A stretch of DNA of 64,000 bases from NCBI GenBank assembly GCA_030544235.1, contig CM060464.1, positions 24,171,152 through 24,235,151 on the forward strand. The letters run 5' to 3'. Under the pieces are notes generated by a model. The model saw nothing but the letters and a program-made list of their open reading frames with translations, had not been told where the DNA came from and searched no databases. Source of the DNA: Lepturacanthus savala. Its lineage: Eukaryota; Chordata; Actinopteri; Scombriformes; Trichiuridae. Shown here one piece after another: positions 13,601 through 25,064 of this stretch. Each line of letters opens with the position of its first letter. The stretch's first letter is position 1. Position numbers and translations under genes: made by a program.

Positions 13601-14235
13601 TAGCGACCCTGAGAAGCGCCACACTGAGTGTTGTTGCAGCCTTTGGCAGCCTGGTTACATTGATGTCTGGGTGTATAAACATGTGTCAGCTGTATGAATG
13701 GAAAACAGGTTGTGGTTTATGTGTGAAAACTCACAGCTGAGTAGCAGTCTATTGAACTGTATGTTGTTGTTATATGTTATTGTTCTGGTCATTGCACAAT
13801 TTCATTATTTTTTCACAGCAGATAAATAGATGTAGCATGTTTTTGTTTGCCTTTGTCTTTTTCTCCATTTTGGTAAAACACACAGAATGATAGAGAATAG
13901 TTATTAATGGAGAATTGTTATTGAATGGCCATAGCATTGTTCTAAAAAACTATTTTGAGAAATGTACACACAATAAAGTATTAATTGGTTAATTGGCTGT
14001 TGCAGTTCCCTTTTTCTGGACATGGGAAAAATAGAAGCAACCGGGGGAAAAATTGAAAACAGAAAGAAAAGCAGTGCTAAAGGCAGGATTCTAGAAATGA
14101 TATCTCCCCATAAAAATATCACAAAGTATTCTTTTAGTTCAGTTTAATTCCAGTGTGTGACACAGAAACTACTTAACACTGATAACTGCAAGCTGCAGTA
14201 AGAACAATGATTTCTGAATTTATGTGTATTTTATG

Positions 14236-14278
<43 letters not shown>

Positions 14279-15205
14279 GAAAAACACTTCATTACTGCCT
14301 GTGTCTAAATATTTAGGTCTCTGGTGTGCCTGCTAACACAGAAGCTGTGAAAAAAGGCCACCCACTCATTCTGTTGTAATCTTGTCTCTTCTGTAGTTTT
14401 AATGAAACCTGACTAAACAAAAGCCATTTAGAAATGTCTCCTGCTCTGATGTTACAAAAGGAGTAGACGTTATTTTTTTTTTTAACCGCCTTTGGATCCA
14501 TTTATGTACCTGGCCCACCTTTTGGAATGCTTGAACTTGACTTGTGTTTCTATGATTGACACTATCTCTTTGAGGGGTGTGACATGTGACTTAATGATTA
14601 TCAATGTGAAACCATTTTTACAAAATAAGACATTATTATTATTAGAATTAATAATAACAGGCTACCACCCTGTGATCAGGGAACAATAACCAGATAACAA
14701 ACAAAGTCTCAAAGAGGACTTGTTCTCAGTATAAATGAATTGGTATTCATGACCACTTCAGCTTAATAAACTTATTTACAGTGTTCACAGCAAACAATCA
14801 TCAAGCTGCAGGTGGATGCACGATCCGTAAACAACAGGACATTAGTCCTTAACTGTCCATTCAAGTACTGATAAATAAACACACTAAAATAACTCTCTCT
14901 GCAGAGACTCCAGTAATGAATGCCTGCTTACCTGTGTGTGTCTCAGTCCGTCACGGTCCGGAGGACAACAGGGGTTCTGTTAGCAGCCAGTCAGATGTGG
15001 GAGCAGGCAGGTGGCCATCACAGCAGGAGGGGGTCGGCAGTTAGAAAAGCAGAGACAATTTTCTATTCTGCAGGTGGAAAAATTGAGAGTGGCTCTGTTG
15101 TTCAGCGGCCTTTCTAGCTTCTGAATCAGGGAAAGTTTGATTGGATCTGGTTTTGGATCTCTTCAATTTGTCTCGACCAACAACAGTAAAGGATTTTATA
15201 CATAT
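13601..15205. other. Unannotated DNA with one CA array
   Basis: A (CA)n array occupies 14239-14276. No host exon is recognised. The remaining frames are short and without domains. Confidence 0.5.
14239..14276. repeat. (CA)n microsatellite
   Basis: A clean CA dinucleotide run of about 38 bp. Confidence 0.97.
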
Positions 15206-15228
15206 GTATGTATATATATATATATATA

Positions 15229-15525
15229 TACAATACCATTCAAAAGTTTGAGGTCACCCAGACAATTTTGTGTTTTCCATGAATCAAAAATATTATTGCA
15301 TTAGTCTTCTGGCGCAATGACCAGACACATTATACCATTAAAACACTGGAGCAATAGTTGCTGGAAATGTGCCACTATACACCTATATATTATATATTGC
15401 ACCAAAAAACATTTGCAGCTAGAATAGTCATTTACCACATTAGCAATGTATAGATTCTATTTATGATTAGTTTAACGATGTCTTCATTGGAAAAAAAACA
15501 GTGCTATACTTTCAAAAATAAGGAA
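15229..15525 (+). mobile_element. Tc1/mariner-type MITE, 3' terminus lost
   Basis: The sequence begins at a TA array with the terminus-like CCATTCAAAAGTTTGAGGTC, then GACAATTTTGTGTTTTCCAT. It passes through TTTGCAGCTAGAATAGTCAT and ends near TTTCAAAAATAAGGAAAT. These blocks, in this order, are those of a very common fish MITE whose ends read CGTTCAAAAGTTTGGGGTCAC in both orientations. The right inverted terminus is absent: the sequence diverges after about 15525, so the copy is truncated. Confidence 0.68.
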
Positions 15526-18001
15526 ATATATTATTAGAACCACATGAATGACAACTGGAATGTCTCCTTCAGTAGACAGTCCAATAGTGTCCCTAATCAC
15601 CTCCAATATACTTGCTTCCTGGATCACAAGTTTATCATTTACAAGGCTCACATGTGTCTGAATTGCAAGAAATTCTGATAATGCTGGTGACTTTGTCAGG
15701 GGCATGTCTGAAGGAGATCTTGGTGGAGATATAGAAATTAAAGATGCGAGAAGGAGAAAACTCATCGCAGATTAACAGTAATGATAGGTTGTGATAATTT
15801 AGGTGTGAGATGACGATAACAGTGCTACAGCTGCTGCCAGATCATTCATTTTAGTGTATATTTGATTGTGCCTGGAGGAAAAGTATAACCCTGATGCTTT
15901 TATTACAGGTGACAATTTTAAGGAGGTAATCTTTAACCTGTGGCAGATTGCGTTTGGAATAACCTTCCATACACTGTCACAATGTAATTATGCTTCAGTC
16001 TGCATTGTAGAGATACTAGAGAACAGATCAGAGAGTGGCAGAAAGATGGAGATAAGAAGGATAGAGCCTCGGGGCAGGAGGAGGAGGTGGAGCATCTGAG
16101 GGCCTTTCTCAATCTGCGATCTTGTCTGCACTTGCATCCTTGCCGACTTGGGAAACATCATCAGTCGCAGCCCAAATACTGTTCCAACCCAATGTACAAT
16201 AATGTACTTTTTACGAGCATATGCATCATTAATACTGGGGTGATGTCAAAGCGAGAGCGGGAGCCGGAAGGTGAAAGCACCTGCCGCATTCCCGGCATGT
16301 CGGCCCACAGGCAGAACAACAGTTCAGGGTCCATCCATCAAGAGTGTTTTAGAATGATGGCTTCTATCTTAAATGACACTTTTGTTGTCATGTCCCTACA
16401 TGTCCACTGCTCCATGTCCTTGTTACTGTTCAGCGAAGTTCCCCCTATCTCACTTTTTTTGTTTATCGTTGCATGCAAATGATGTGACTTTCTCTGATAG
16501 TGTTCCAGTGCGATAAATCAAGACGCACCTCATGTAATTCAAATGTAATGAGGTGTAGTTTATTCTATCAGATCTGCTCAGAAGCAGAAGCAGCACTGAA
16601 GATACTGAAGAATGAAGCACGTGGTGTACGTCTTATGAAAATTAATGACCACTAGTCTGTTTGTGTATATTCGTTGGCTGTTTGGAGCAGAAAATGTGTA
16701 TCTACTTGCAGGGGTTCTGTGATATACTGGTATTGACCATGTATATTTAAAAATTACATGTTGATATTGTTACGACCACCTGGCTACGGGGCAAAGAAAT
16801 TACAATATGGGTTGTCGTCTAGGCTTGTCTCCCAGCCAGCCAGACAGACTGAAATATATCAATAAAACTGCTGTTTGTTTGAGTTGGGAGATAGCGTACC
16901 TGCTGCTTTTGTGTGTATGGTGACCTAACCTAAGATTTGTCATGGTTCCTTCTAGCCCATGCTCATGGCACCAGTTCTGGTCCAGGAGGGTCCCACAACA
17001 CATCAACTCCAGCAACTCGAGACTGCAGGAACTAACTCCACTATAAAGGATAGCTGCCAAAGAAGCTGCATGGATGATGACAAAAAAACACAGGACCATC
17101 TATGAGGTTCAGGGTCATGGTCAAAACTATCATAAAAGCATTAGTGAGGCATGTATCTTTTAGGTACAACTCACTTCCAGCCATCAAATGACATAATTTT
17201 ATTTTCCTGCATTTGGACAACTGAACATAATTTTCTTAATTGACCAGAAAAAAACAAAAATAAAATAAAATAAATAGCAAAATCATCTAGCAATGGAATA
17301 ATTCCGGATGAATCTTATTCTTAATCTATTGGACTAATTGTACCAACTACAAGACATTTATACCAGTAAGATATTTAATTTTTGTAAATGGCTGCTTATG
17401 GCCAAAGTATTTTACTGTTCTTATCTGCAGCCACACTTAATACACTTAATACACTAATATTGGCAAGCAACTATGCAGGGTGCTGGCACAACCATCAGGA
17501 GCAGCCTGGAGTTCATTGTCCTGCCAAAGACCTTTCGGTATATAAACTGGAAGAGCTTGGAATCTTATTGCTAATCATCTGATTGGTGAATGACTGCTCC
17601 ACCTCCTGATTCAAAACTGTCCCCTGTTTTTTTTTTTTACAAACTAAGAATAATAATGTCATGTTTTACGCTGAGAGTAAATACTTTTCCAGGCTGTTGG
17701 TTTGATTCTCTCGGCCTCGTCCGATGATTCTAACTGACATATTTTGACAGAAGAAACCTCAGTTGACTTGATACCCCACCACCTTCCCACCCGCCCACCC
17801 ACCAGCTTGCTTTCAGCAGAGACCTTGGTAAGACCTCGGTGGTGAGTGTACCATCTATTTGTCTAACACGCTGCATCTTCCCCAGGAGAACTGTTTCATT
17901 ATGGCCTTAGCTGCCTTATTTCCGCTTAAAACTACCTCTTGCACAACAATCAACTTGTAATGTCTCCCAGGAACACCACATGATATGTGTGTGTACTTTT
18001 T
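15526..18001. other. Unannotated DNA
   Basis: No host exon can be supported. A TGTTACGACC word at 16769 resembles the start of fish Ty3/gypsy LTRs, but neither a second LTR nor a coding region is present. The frame at 16087-16482 has no recognisable domain. Confidence 0.45.
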
Positions 18002-18046
18002 GTCTGTGTGTGTGTGTGTGTGTGTGTATGTGTGTGTGTGTGTGTT
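18002..18046. repeat. (GT)n microsatellite
   Basis: GT dinucleotide repeat with a small TATG interruption. The reverse-strand His/Thr-rich frames across it are artefacts. Confidence 0.97.
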
Positions 18047-18998
18047 TATGTGATGGGGTATTCCCAAGAAACAAGTGTTTCTCCACCTCACTGAACAAGA
18101 ATAATGAGTTGCTGGTCTGTTGAGGGAGGGGACAACTCCTATCGTCTCGCTCTTCTCCCTCCTGCCATTATTTGCCAATTACCAGCATGTAAAATGTCTT
18201 CCATGTACCCACCATCAACAACCACATTCATAATAGCTTTGTAATTTACTAATTTATTTTGAGGATTTGAGGTGTTATTTGACGAGCTACTTCAGCTCAG
18301 TAATTGGAAAGTGGAAATGGGAGGGGGAGGAGGGGTGGTGGTTGCATACACTATGATTAGCCAATTAGTACAATTACCAAGCCTGGCAAATTTCAAGCTC
18401 CTCCCTTTAAATGTGGATGTTTCTAACTGTTTCAGCTGTTGATTTTTGCACCTTGATGTGGCAATCCAAGAGAGGTGCTTTGAATTATCTGCTGTAAAAA
18501 GCATTAGCAGGAGTGCTGAAGGGAGAATTTCCATTACAGCTGGGATTGGCTCCACTGTCAAGGCAAGTTTCATTATCTTTTCAAGAGGGTTTTCATCGGA
18601 AAATATCCTCTGGCACCGCCATGACTTTTTCAAAAAGTGCGTTCTGCTTTCTGCCTTTGTAGATAAATAAAATGGAAATTCTAATGAAACTTTGATCAAG
18701 TGATATATTGTATTAGCCTTGTGGTAAGGGATCCAAACCATTTGCACCACAATGAACCCTGAAGGTTTTTCCTATTACAAATTCAAATTCCAATTCAAAC
18801 TTTGATCAATTGAAATGATATTCCTACATCATCATAATTTAAATATACTTAATTAACAGTGATTTGTAAAGGTGGACAAATGTGATGGCGGTTATGTGCC
18901 AGGATTTGAAGAAATGAACCTACAAAGACAAGAAAGAAGGCTGATGGCAAGTAAAGATCAATGTGTAATATAAACCATACCAAAAATCTGCTTATGTA

Positions 18999-19000
<2 letters not shown>
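18047..19000. other. Unannotated DNA including a more complex, conserved-looking block
   Basis: No exon is seen. Bases about 18390-18680 are compositionally complex compared with their surroundings, with several motif-like words such as CAGCTGTTGATTT and ATTATCTGCTG. They could be conserved non-coding sequence, which only cross-species alignment could show. Confidence 0.3.

Positions 19001-19065
<65 letters not shown>
19001..19065. repeat. (AT)n microsatellite
   Basis: Perfect AT dinucleotide array of about 65 bp. Confidence 0.98.
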
Positions 19066-19066
<1 letters not shown>

Positions 19067-19473
19067 TCACTTTAGGTTCACAATCACTACGCATTTTTTA
19101 TGCTTTCACTTTGTGAGATTCTCATAATCAGACTTGTTCAAAATATGCAATAACAAAATGCCACAAAACAAAATGTATGCTACATGTCACTTCTGTCTCC
19201 AGAAATTCAAGAAGGTGGTTTCGGTCAAACTCCAAACTCAAGGCTTCAAAAAGGGGATGTGTCCAAAAATATACATGCTAATGTTCAAAATACTTTTGTG
19301 TAAATATCAATAGTATGTATTTGTTGAATACACTATGCTGTTATTATCACATCACTTACTGAGAGCTTCTGGTAAGCGATCCTTAACCATGCCATGTCTG
19401 TTGTTATCATTAACATTGTATTGGTAGTTATTCATACCAGCATAGTGTCTAGTCTTGGATACTATAATATTGA

Positions 19474-19520
19474 AATAATATGTGTGGTGCATTGAAATTC
19501 AATGCACTACACATATTATT
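19474..19520. repeat. Near-perfect hairpin, 23-bp stem
   Basis: AATAATATGTGTGGTGCATT and its inverted copy AATGCACTACACATATTATT are separated by almost no loop and differ at one position. Such a quasi-palindrome suggests a template-switch or fold-back event; no coding role is apparent. Confidence 0.85.
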
Positions 19521-22389
19521 GTAATTATACTAAGGTTTCAGATATGTTACAATTCTCACGTTTTTATTACTAAATAGCATGTTAATATGAAATTTTGGAT
19601 ACAGTCCAGTAGTCCACAAACCAATGCATGATATGGATATGGATCAAAAAGCTTCACAGAAATGCCATACTTACATGCATTTTGGATTTATGCATATTCT
19701 GTATTCATATTTATTGTGAATCATATATAAAGGTAGTTAAGTTGGAGACAGAGTGGGCCTATGGTGATTGTTAGGGATGATTGTGTACATCTATTTCTGA
19801 TTCTTTTCTTCTTCTCTCTTCTCAATATTGCATAATGTGAAATTTTAGGTGGGTGTATACATTTATAATGTTACAATGTCAATAATGGACAGTGGATGTA
19901 GGATGTGTACTTTTGTCATTGTTATTAAATAAATTCAAAGACAGACAACCTTTCAACCTTTTTTTGTCAATAGTATATTTTCATATATGCACCAGTGGCA
20001 ACATTTTACCCTTTTTTGCTGTTTTCTTTCTCCGCTTTACCTGCTCTCCCAGTGTTATCTGTTAATGCAACTCTGGGAGAAATTAGAACCGCTTGGTTTG
20101 TTGCAACAGATCTCCCTGCCAATACAATACAACAGAATCATTATCGTGAAAATTAGATTGCTCAGAGGTATGAATTGAAATCATGACTTTTAATGGGATT
20201 CATCTCCAGAACACCACAATGAAACTGCTACAAATCTCATCATAAAAAAATGATTGTGGCATCTTTGCCAAAAGAACACAGCAGTTGTAACACCGGATTC
20301 ATTTCTCTCTGCCTTATGTAGCACTGATTTTGCTGCAAAGGGGCTCAGAGCTGATGCTACCTCATGTTTTTTTTTTGTTTTTTTTTTCAGAAATCCTGCT
20401 GTTATATGAATATCACAGCCGTGTTGTTGTGTTGCTGCATTTGCATCATGTGAGTAAAATGGAGGCATCAATATGGCTTGTTTAAAACAACAACGAGGAA
20501 GAATTCAAGCCTTTGCTTTCATTTAAAATTGTCAATACAGCCTGATTGATTTTTTTCTCCTGCAGATGTAGGTTCGTCCTGAGCAGCTATTTCACACTCT
20601 AAGTGGTAATCCATGAGTTTTGTGTGTGTGTGTTTAGTAACATTCAACAGAAGAATACTAAAGTCTGGCAGCAAAAAGCCAGTGAGATAGAACACCTCCA
20701 GGAGGGGGTAGTGGGGAGGAGCATATTGGCGCATTAACTGGAGGTCCAGTACAGGGCAGCTTTGAGAGACACAGGAGAGACTGTACCCACACCATGGTCC
20801 CGGAAGAAATCCTCTTTGTGCAGGTGTGGGGCAGCAGTTCAGACTCAGAGGCCCAGACTAATTGTGCTACATGAAGACCATCCACAGAGGCTACGCCCGC
20901 ATAGCCCCGCTGTAATGAAGGTCCTGTAATATGCGGTGTAAAGCCTCAGAGAGAGTGATGGGGGAAAAATTGCAGGGCAGGCACAGGCTTATACATACAA
21001 AGGGATCTATTTTGAAAGCCCCAAAAAGGCCTATGAGTACTTTGGGGGTGCCTCCAAGTTAGAAGATGGCACAGGGCACTAAGGGAGAGTGCATGGTGCA
21101 TTTGGGTTCTCTTGGGTTCTGTAATTAATTATTGGTTTATTTTAGGCATAACATGAACTCTGCCAATCAGAGCATCATTTCCTGATATCCCCTTTAAAAG
21201 CCAGTTGAGCTTGCACTTGTGTATCACTATATACAGGTTTGAAAAAAAAATGGGAGAGCTGTGCATAATGACTCATATGCTACAGTCACGGCCTGTGCTC
21301 TTCCTGCCATTGACGCCCATTCACCTTTATGGCTTTATGGCAACTGCATTGTAATTATGTTTGATTGCTCATTTTCTATTGGGCTCTTTCTCTGGAAGGA
21401 GTGTGTGAAAGCAACAGAATATCTGGAATCTTAAGGAGAAATCAACAATGTCTAATCAGGATTAATCCTGATGTGGTCACAGATATGTAAACTGGTTTTG
21501 AAAAAAATATCCACCATTTTACAGGACTGGCAGTCACACAGCATTCCTGAGCCCAGGAGCGTGAACAGTCATGTATCTTCATTAGAAAGACCATTACCAC
21601 TCCTTCACTTGTCAGCAAAAGTTGACATAATTTGAATAGTCATTTAGTTGTCTATAAAAATGAGCTAAATGGATTATTTTACAATCATTACATACCTAAG
21701 TCCCTGTGAAAAACCTTTAAAAGACCAAAACAATTTATCTTAATTGATTTGTTTGTTGATTTCACAGCAATTCAGCATTTTTTCCAAAACTAAGGTAAAA
21801 AAGTATTTTTCTGCTTATTAAAAAAAGAATCACAAACCTGGCATAATTACTGTTGCCATATTATTATAAGTGAGTTTGTGCTGAATATGAAAAATATGAA
21901 ACATCTTGGAATTACTGTGTTTGATGTTGCTGAAATGTACCAAATATCCTTAGCTAGATCAGCAAAAATTAAAAAGAAAAAAAAACAACAACTCTGAAAC
22001 AGGAACTTATTTCTATTCCTTAAGAGTATTGTGCAATGCAACAATTCTGAAGATTGAAGAAGATTGCTGCAGTCGAAAAAACAAAGACCAATGAAGTACT
22101 GACAGATGTATGTGTGTAAAAATAGAAACTTTCCTATTTTAAACAATCTTTGAGGCCATTCCATTATAGATTTAAAATGTTAAGAGTTGCACCTCAATGC
22201 ACCATAAAATTGCTTATCATCTGCTTTTGAAGGTGGCATGGCCATACCTCTCAAGTGTAGATGGCATGGTATTACTGTATCTTTTATTGATTTTTATGGG
22301 GTCTTTATTATTTTACTTAGAGGATATTGCAGACCAGATCATGTGTGGTAGTGGTAGGTGCAGGATGGCCATTATCACCCATTGGTAAG
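19521..22389. other. Unannotated DNA
   Basis: No recognisable gene. The stretch at about 20660-21070 is GC-richer than its flanks but contains stops in all frames over any length that would suggest an exon, and I do not recognise it. Block 20020-20240 looks compositionally complex and might be conserved non-coding DNA. Confidence 0.4.
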
Positions 22390-22690
22390 TGATGTCTTCA
22401 AGCAGATGTAATTACTCTGACCCAAGGGAAAGGGAGGTACATACAGTCCAGCCAGCATGTCCATGTGGGGCCTATCAGCGTTGAATTTGGGCTGCACATA
22501 TGGGTCCCAAGTGAGTTTGTATCCACTTTTCATGGTTGCCCCACCTGTGTTTGCCCATATATCGGCCAATTTATGGGCAACCACAGGTGAGGAAACCATG
22601 GAGACCCACTTGGGATCTATGTGAACAGCCCTAAATTTAACCCTGATGGGCCCCGCATGAACATGGTGGCAGGGAAGATTGTTTCTCACT
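22390..22690 (-). repeat. GC-richer block with internal WDP/DP motifs, possible repeat-derived frame
   Basis: A 104-codon minus-strand frame spans this block and contains peptide words such as WDPYVQPKFNADRPHMDML. I recall similar tryptophan/proline words in repetitive fish sequence, and the DNA shows loosely recurring TGGG and GCCCA words. There is no known domain, no splice context and no neighbouring coding exon. It could be a repeat-derived frame or an orphan; I do not assign a function. Confidence 0.35.
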
Positions 22691-23481
22691 TTTCAATGTT
22701 TTCTGTGCCTAACCCTAACCAGAACTTAACCAGTCTTATCAGATCATAAACCAAATGTATTTTGGTTCTGTTCCAATGGGTTGATATGCACTTACTCACA
22801 GGTATAGCAGGCATTTTCTCACCTAGGAAGGTGATAATTACAGATGATGCACATTTGAACAAGTTGAAAATGTGTTGAACAAGGTACATTATTAACATAT
22901 GTGTCTCTGCGTGTAAGAATATGTTTATGGATTTTCATTTTCAAAAATGACTCCCAGGTCTTAATACAACACACACATACACACATGTACACCCCCACAC
23001 ACACACACACACACACAGTCATGAACTCATATGAAATCCTTTTCTCATGTTAACAAATGCTGTGCATCCCACTGACAGTCCTAACAGGATTTGAAAATGG
23101 TTTGCTCTTGGTAATGAAATGCACATAGCAACAGCTTGTGTTGCCTAGGGCAGCTTCAAACATGTCAACAAGGATGTTTTGGAGTAGATACTCTCTCTGT
23201 AAGTAGGTTAGGTTGACTCTTCCTACACCATTACTGAGACAGTACATGATGCACAGGAAGGCCTTGCAAATACGTTAAGTGGTGTTAGAGAATTTAAAAT
23301 TAGCGTTTCGTGCAAGCTTGAATATATGGAAATGAAGAATTTATTTGCAAAAACAGATAAACACCAGCGCGAGCTGAGGTTGTAAGTTTTTCTTTATTTT
23401 TGAGATATGTCTATTTTGTTATGTCATATCTCCTTGGTCAAAAACACTGAACTTTGGTTTGACTGATATAATGTAGAGTAA
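22691..23481. other. Unannotated DNA with a short CA array
   Basis: A (CA)n array lies at about 22969-23019 with interruptions. No gene seen. Confidence 0.45.
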
Positions 23482-23605
23482 ATCCATCCATCCATTTTCT
23501 ATACCTTACTCCTCACTGGGGTCACGGGGCCTGCTGGAGCCAATCACAGCATACACTCCAGCCAGATTGCCAGTCTACCATGGCGCACATACACCATTCA
23601 TCGTT
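23482..23605 (-). mobile_element. SINE 3' fragment (same family as 39428-39795)
   Basis: Read on the minus strand, this fragment ends in TATAGAAAATGGATGGATGG, preceded by GGCTCCAGCAGGCCCCGTGA and, further in, a CACCATTCA/TGGCGCACATACACCATT block. These are the 3' blocks of the SINE at 39428-39795 in the same order. The 5' tRNA-like head is missing, as expected from incomplete reverse transcription. Confidence 0.75.
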
Positions 23606-23851
23606 CCTTGGCCATTTTTGCTATAGTTTCTGTACATTTTTTATTGTAACTTTGGGAAATTTTACTGCTGTTCAATAGACAATGGTTACTGAATTGTAAC
23701 TAACATTTTCATTTGAAATCTTGGGTTTTTTGTGTTTTTGTGTCTTCAGCAGGATCTGGGTAAATCTGACAAATCTGCTTGGTGTGGAGTCAGAAAGGTG
23801 TAAGGTTACCAGACCTCTGTAACTTACAACTCATGTCTGCTTGAGTCTAGC

Positions 23852-24095
23852 AGTTCCACGCTACGTTATCTGCTACTACCACAGCACAATCTTGTGTTTT
23901 GTTAAACTGCAGTGTAGGTGCCAAGATTTGACAAGGAAGAAGAATGTGCTGAACAAAAACGGAAAAGAAAAAAGAAGAAAAGTTCCAGGCTATGTTAGCC
24001 ACTACTAGCATACCACAAGCTTGCATGGAGTTACATTGTAATATAGGTGTCAGGTTTTGACAAGGAAGAAGAAAAGACAAAAATACAAGAAAAGA
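23852..24095. repeat. Two-unit tandem duplication, period 129 bp
   Basis: AGTTCCACGCTACGTTATC at 23852 recurs as AGTTCCAGGCTATGTTAGCC at 23981. Both units continue to a shared TTTGACAAGGAAGAAGAA block (about 23925 and 24055). The units are visibly diverged, so the duplication is not recent. The reverse-strand frame across it has two related peptide halves because of this duplication. Confidence 0.8.
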
Positions 24096-24403
24096 GAGAA
24101 AGAAATGGTGTTGGACCATGCAGACTGCATTGTTTTGCTGCCCAATCAACAGCAACTATTTATTCATTTGAAATGTATTATTTACCAGAATGCTTTATTG
24201 AGAACCTTAAACTGAACCACATTCATATTTAAGTGAAGGTGCAAGCTTTAGAAAAAAAAGATATCTCAAAAACCAGGACAAATGAAACCAGAAGTGCTTG
24301 CATATCTAGATAGAAAAGGGAATATGGTAAAACTCTGAGAACTGATGTTATTATTATGATATTATTCTAGCATATATTACATGCTGAGCTGGGTACGCAT
24401 CTG

Positions 24404-24407
<4 letters not shown>

Positions 24408-24436
<29 letters not shown>
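24408..24436. repeat. Poly-T tract
   Basis: Uninterrupted run of about 29 T residues. It could be the A-tail of a minus-strand retroposed sequence, but no body is recognisable. Confidence 0.9.
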
Positions 24437-24440
<4 letters not shown>

Positions 24441-24898
24441 AACACTATGTTAATGGTGCTGATCATCACTCACCACTTTGAAATCCATGCATAGCAACAG
24501 GGAGTCATAATGAATGCAGTGATGCATCCACCTGAGTAGAAGAAGTCAAGTGACAATGCAAGTCAAATTAAACACTGAGAAAATGCTCCATGAATACTGA
24601 AAAGAACAGTGTGATAGCTGAAGAATGCTTCTCATCAAACGCATCCACTGCTCTATTGATTGTTAATAGAAGCAATATTGCATGTTGAAAATTTAAGCAG
24701 AAACAAATATGTTGTATCCCCTCCCTGCTGGCCTCTTATTTGACCTGGAATTTTGTTTTGCATTTATAGAGGAACATTAATGAAAGGAAATAAAATATAA
24801 CAGATTTTGAAGGTGGAGAGAGAGGGGTGGCTTCCTACGCTGATTGAAAGCAGAGTCTTTTAATTTGTCACCACTTCCTCTCTGAAGTCAAGGGCCAG

Positions 24899-24911
24899 AG
24901 GTCAAAGGTGA
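24899..24911 (+). promoter_or_regulatory. Possible DR1 nuclear-receptor site
   Basis: AGGTCAAAGGTGA is a direct repeat of AGGTCA-like half-sites with one base spacing, the classical binding arrangement for RXR/PPAR/HNF4-type receptors. It lies in a locally complex stretch (about 24820-24960). Such a motif is expected by chance at low frequency in this length, so this is only a candidate. Confidence 0.3.
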
Positions 24912-24986
24912 CAGATAAGTTAATATGGCACAGAGGACTCGTTGTTCCTTTGCACAGACAGTGGGATGGATTTGTTTCTGTGTGGC

Positions 24987-25064
24987 CATAGTTTCCATTT
25001 TCTACAGACTACTCACTGTGTCTGTGAAGACACAGTGAGTAGTCTGTTGAAAATGGAAACTATG
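24987..25064. repeat. Near-perfect 37-bp-stem hairpin with 4-base loop
   Basis: Bases 24987-25023 and 25028-25064 are reverse complements except for one position, with GTGA as loop. This is the longest and tightest non-microsatellite hairpin in the window. It could be a template-switch palindrome or a hairpin RNA precursor. The very short loop makes a canonical microRNA less likely. Confidence 0.9.

Noticed and set aside
16769..17100. TGTTACGACC word as start of a Ty3/gypsy LTR
   Set aside because: No second LTR, primer binding site, polypurine tract or pol coding region could be found, so one 10-base word is insufficient.
18849..19094. Frame with an Ile/Tyr repeat
   Set aside because: Reading of the AT microsatellite.
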